Assembly (NCBI GenBank): GCA_013139755.1
Contig: WTAG01000438.1
Location: 1-5,979 of the forward strand
Length of the DNA stretch: 5,979 bases
Origin: Methylomarinum sp.
Lineage (GTDB): Bacteria > Pseudomonadota > Gammaproteobacteria > Methylococcales > Methylomonadaceae
Direction of reading: 5' to 3'
The position numbers and the translations under genes were made by a program. Shown here piece by piece: positions 5,748 through 5,979 of the stretch. The stretch's first letter is position 1; each line of letters begins with the position of its first letter. Under the pieces are notes generated by a model. That model saw only the letters and a list, made by a program, of their open reading frames with translations, was not told the DNA's origin and did not search any database.

Positions 5748-5979
5748 TTAGTTTACCTTAGAAATGGTTTTAGTTTGTGCTTTAAAGCTATTAATCGCTT
5801 GAGATAATAAGTCTGCAGCAGCTGATTGGTCAAATTTTGTGTTGGCTGTTGGGCCTCATTGAGAGGCATAAAATATTGTCATGGGTTTGCGTGCATTAAC
5901 AAGTAAGTTGAGAGATGTGCTAATTTGGTGAGTAATGGGGTTTTTTATAAACTGCTCATCGTATAAAAGCACATAAGCC
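5748..5979 (-). pseudogene. 3' end of an unidentified gene, interrupted by one in-frame TGA
   Basis: A minus-strand frame enters from the right edge (first full codon at 5978) and reads 40 residues (AYVLLYDEQFIKNPITHQIS and onward to MTIFYASQ), then TGA at 5856-5858. The same frame then continues for 35 residues (GPTANTKFDQSAAADLLSQA and onward) to TAA at 5748-5750. The stretch after TGA has protein-like composition with an amphipathic helix pattern, so a nonsense change in a once longer gene is a fair reading. Alternatives are that the real gene simply ends at the TGA, or that a sequencing error is present. I do not recognise the family. No Shine-Dalgarno or start is visible because the 5' part lies outside the window. 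Confidence 0.42.

Noticed and set aside
5748..5858. Selenocysteine or Trp recoding of the TGA
   Set aside because: No conserved context or recoding hairpin can be shown, and the genes in the window use ordinary TGG for Trp; a nonsense change or a true stop is simpler.
1..5979. CRISPR array, tRNA, rRNA or toxin-antitoxin pair
   Set aside because: No regularly spaced repeats, no cloverleaf or rRNA sequence, and no paired small genes were seen on either strand.

Overview
The window is AT-rich (roughly 40% GC by hand count in most genes) and holds six complete genes, all on the minus strand, plus the 3' end of a seventh gene at the right edge. Everything is transcribed from right to left. The DUF2887 nuclease-like gene, the CT/GA-rich hairpins between genes, the lipoprotein signal and the AAGGA ribosome sites suggest a Gram-negative bacterium, most likely a gammaproteobacterium, perhaps of the Thiotrichales or methanotroph type. 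The taxon is an inference from general gene style; no marker gene is present.

Layout in transcription order: (1) 5979-5748, the end of an unidentified gene whose frame is broken by one TGA; (2) 5747-5402, a 346-base stretch without a gene, holding a CT/GA hairpin and imperfect GGGAA/TTCCC inverted repeats; (3) 5401-4850, a small lipoprotein of unknown function; (4) 4732-3347, a family 4 glycosyltransferase with a possible promoter just upstream; (5) 3192-2545, a small PAPS-type sulfotransferase, preceded by a sharp 16-base dyad; (6) 2396-1797, a secreted protein with two TPR repeats and a Cys-containing N-terminal region; (7) 1750-932, a full-length ABC-2 polysaccharide export permease with a GTG start and a good Shine-Dalgarno; (8) 897-64, a DUF2887/Rpn-like PD-(D/E)XK nuclease-family protein, followed by another hairpin at the left edge.

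Genes 4 to 7 look like part of a surface-glycan locus: a glycosyltransferase to build the glycan, a sulfotransferase that could sulfate it (or another acceptor), a periplasmic TPR protein, and the membrane half of a Wzm/Wzt-type exporter. The ATPase half of the exporter is not in the window; the place where it often lies, directly after the permease, is taken by the DUF2887 gene. The sulfotransferase and TPR genes are clearly more AT-rich than their neighbours, so the locus looks like a mosaic. I see no clearly new system. The most useful leads are the permease without its ATPase, the interrupted gene at the right edge, the dyad before the sulfotransferase, and the intergenic repeats.
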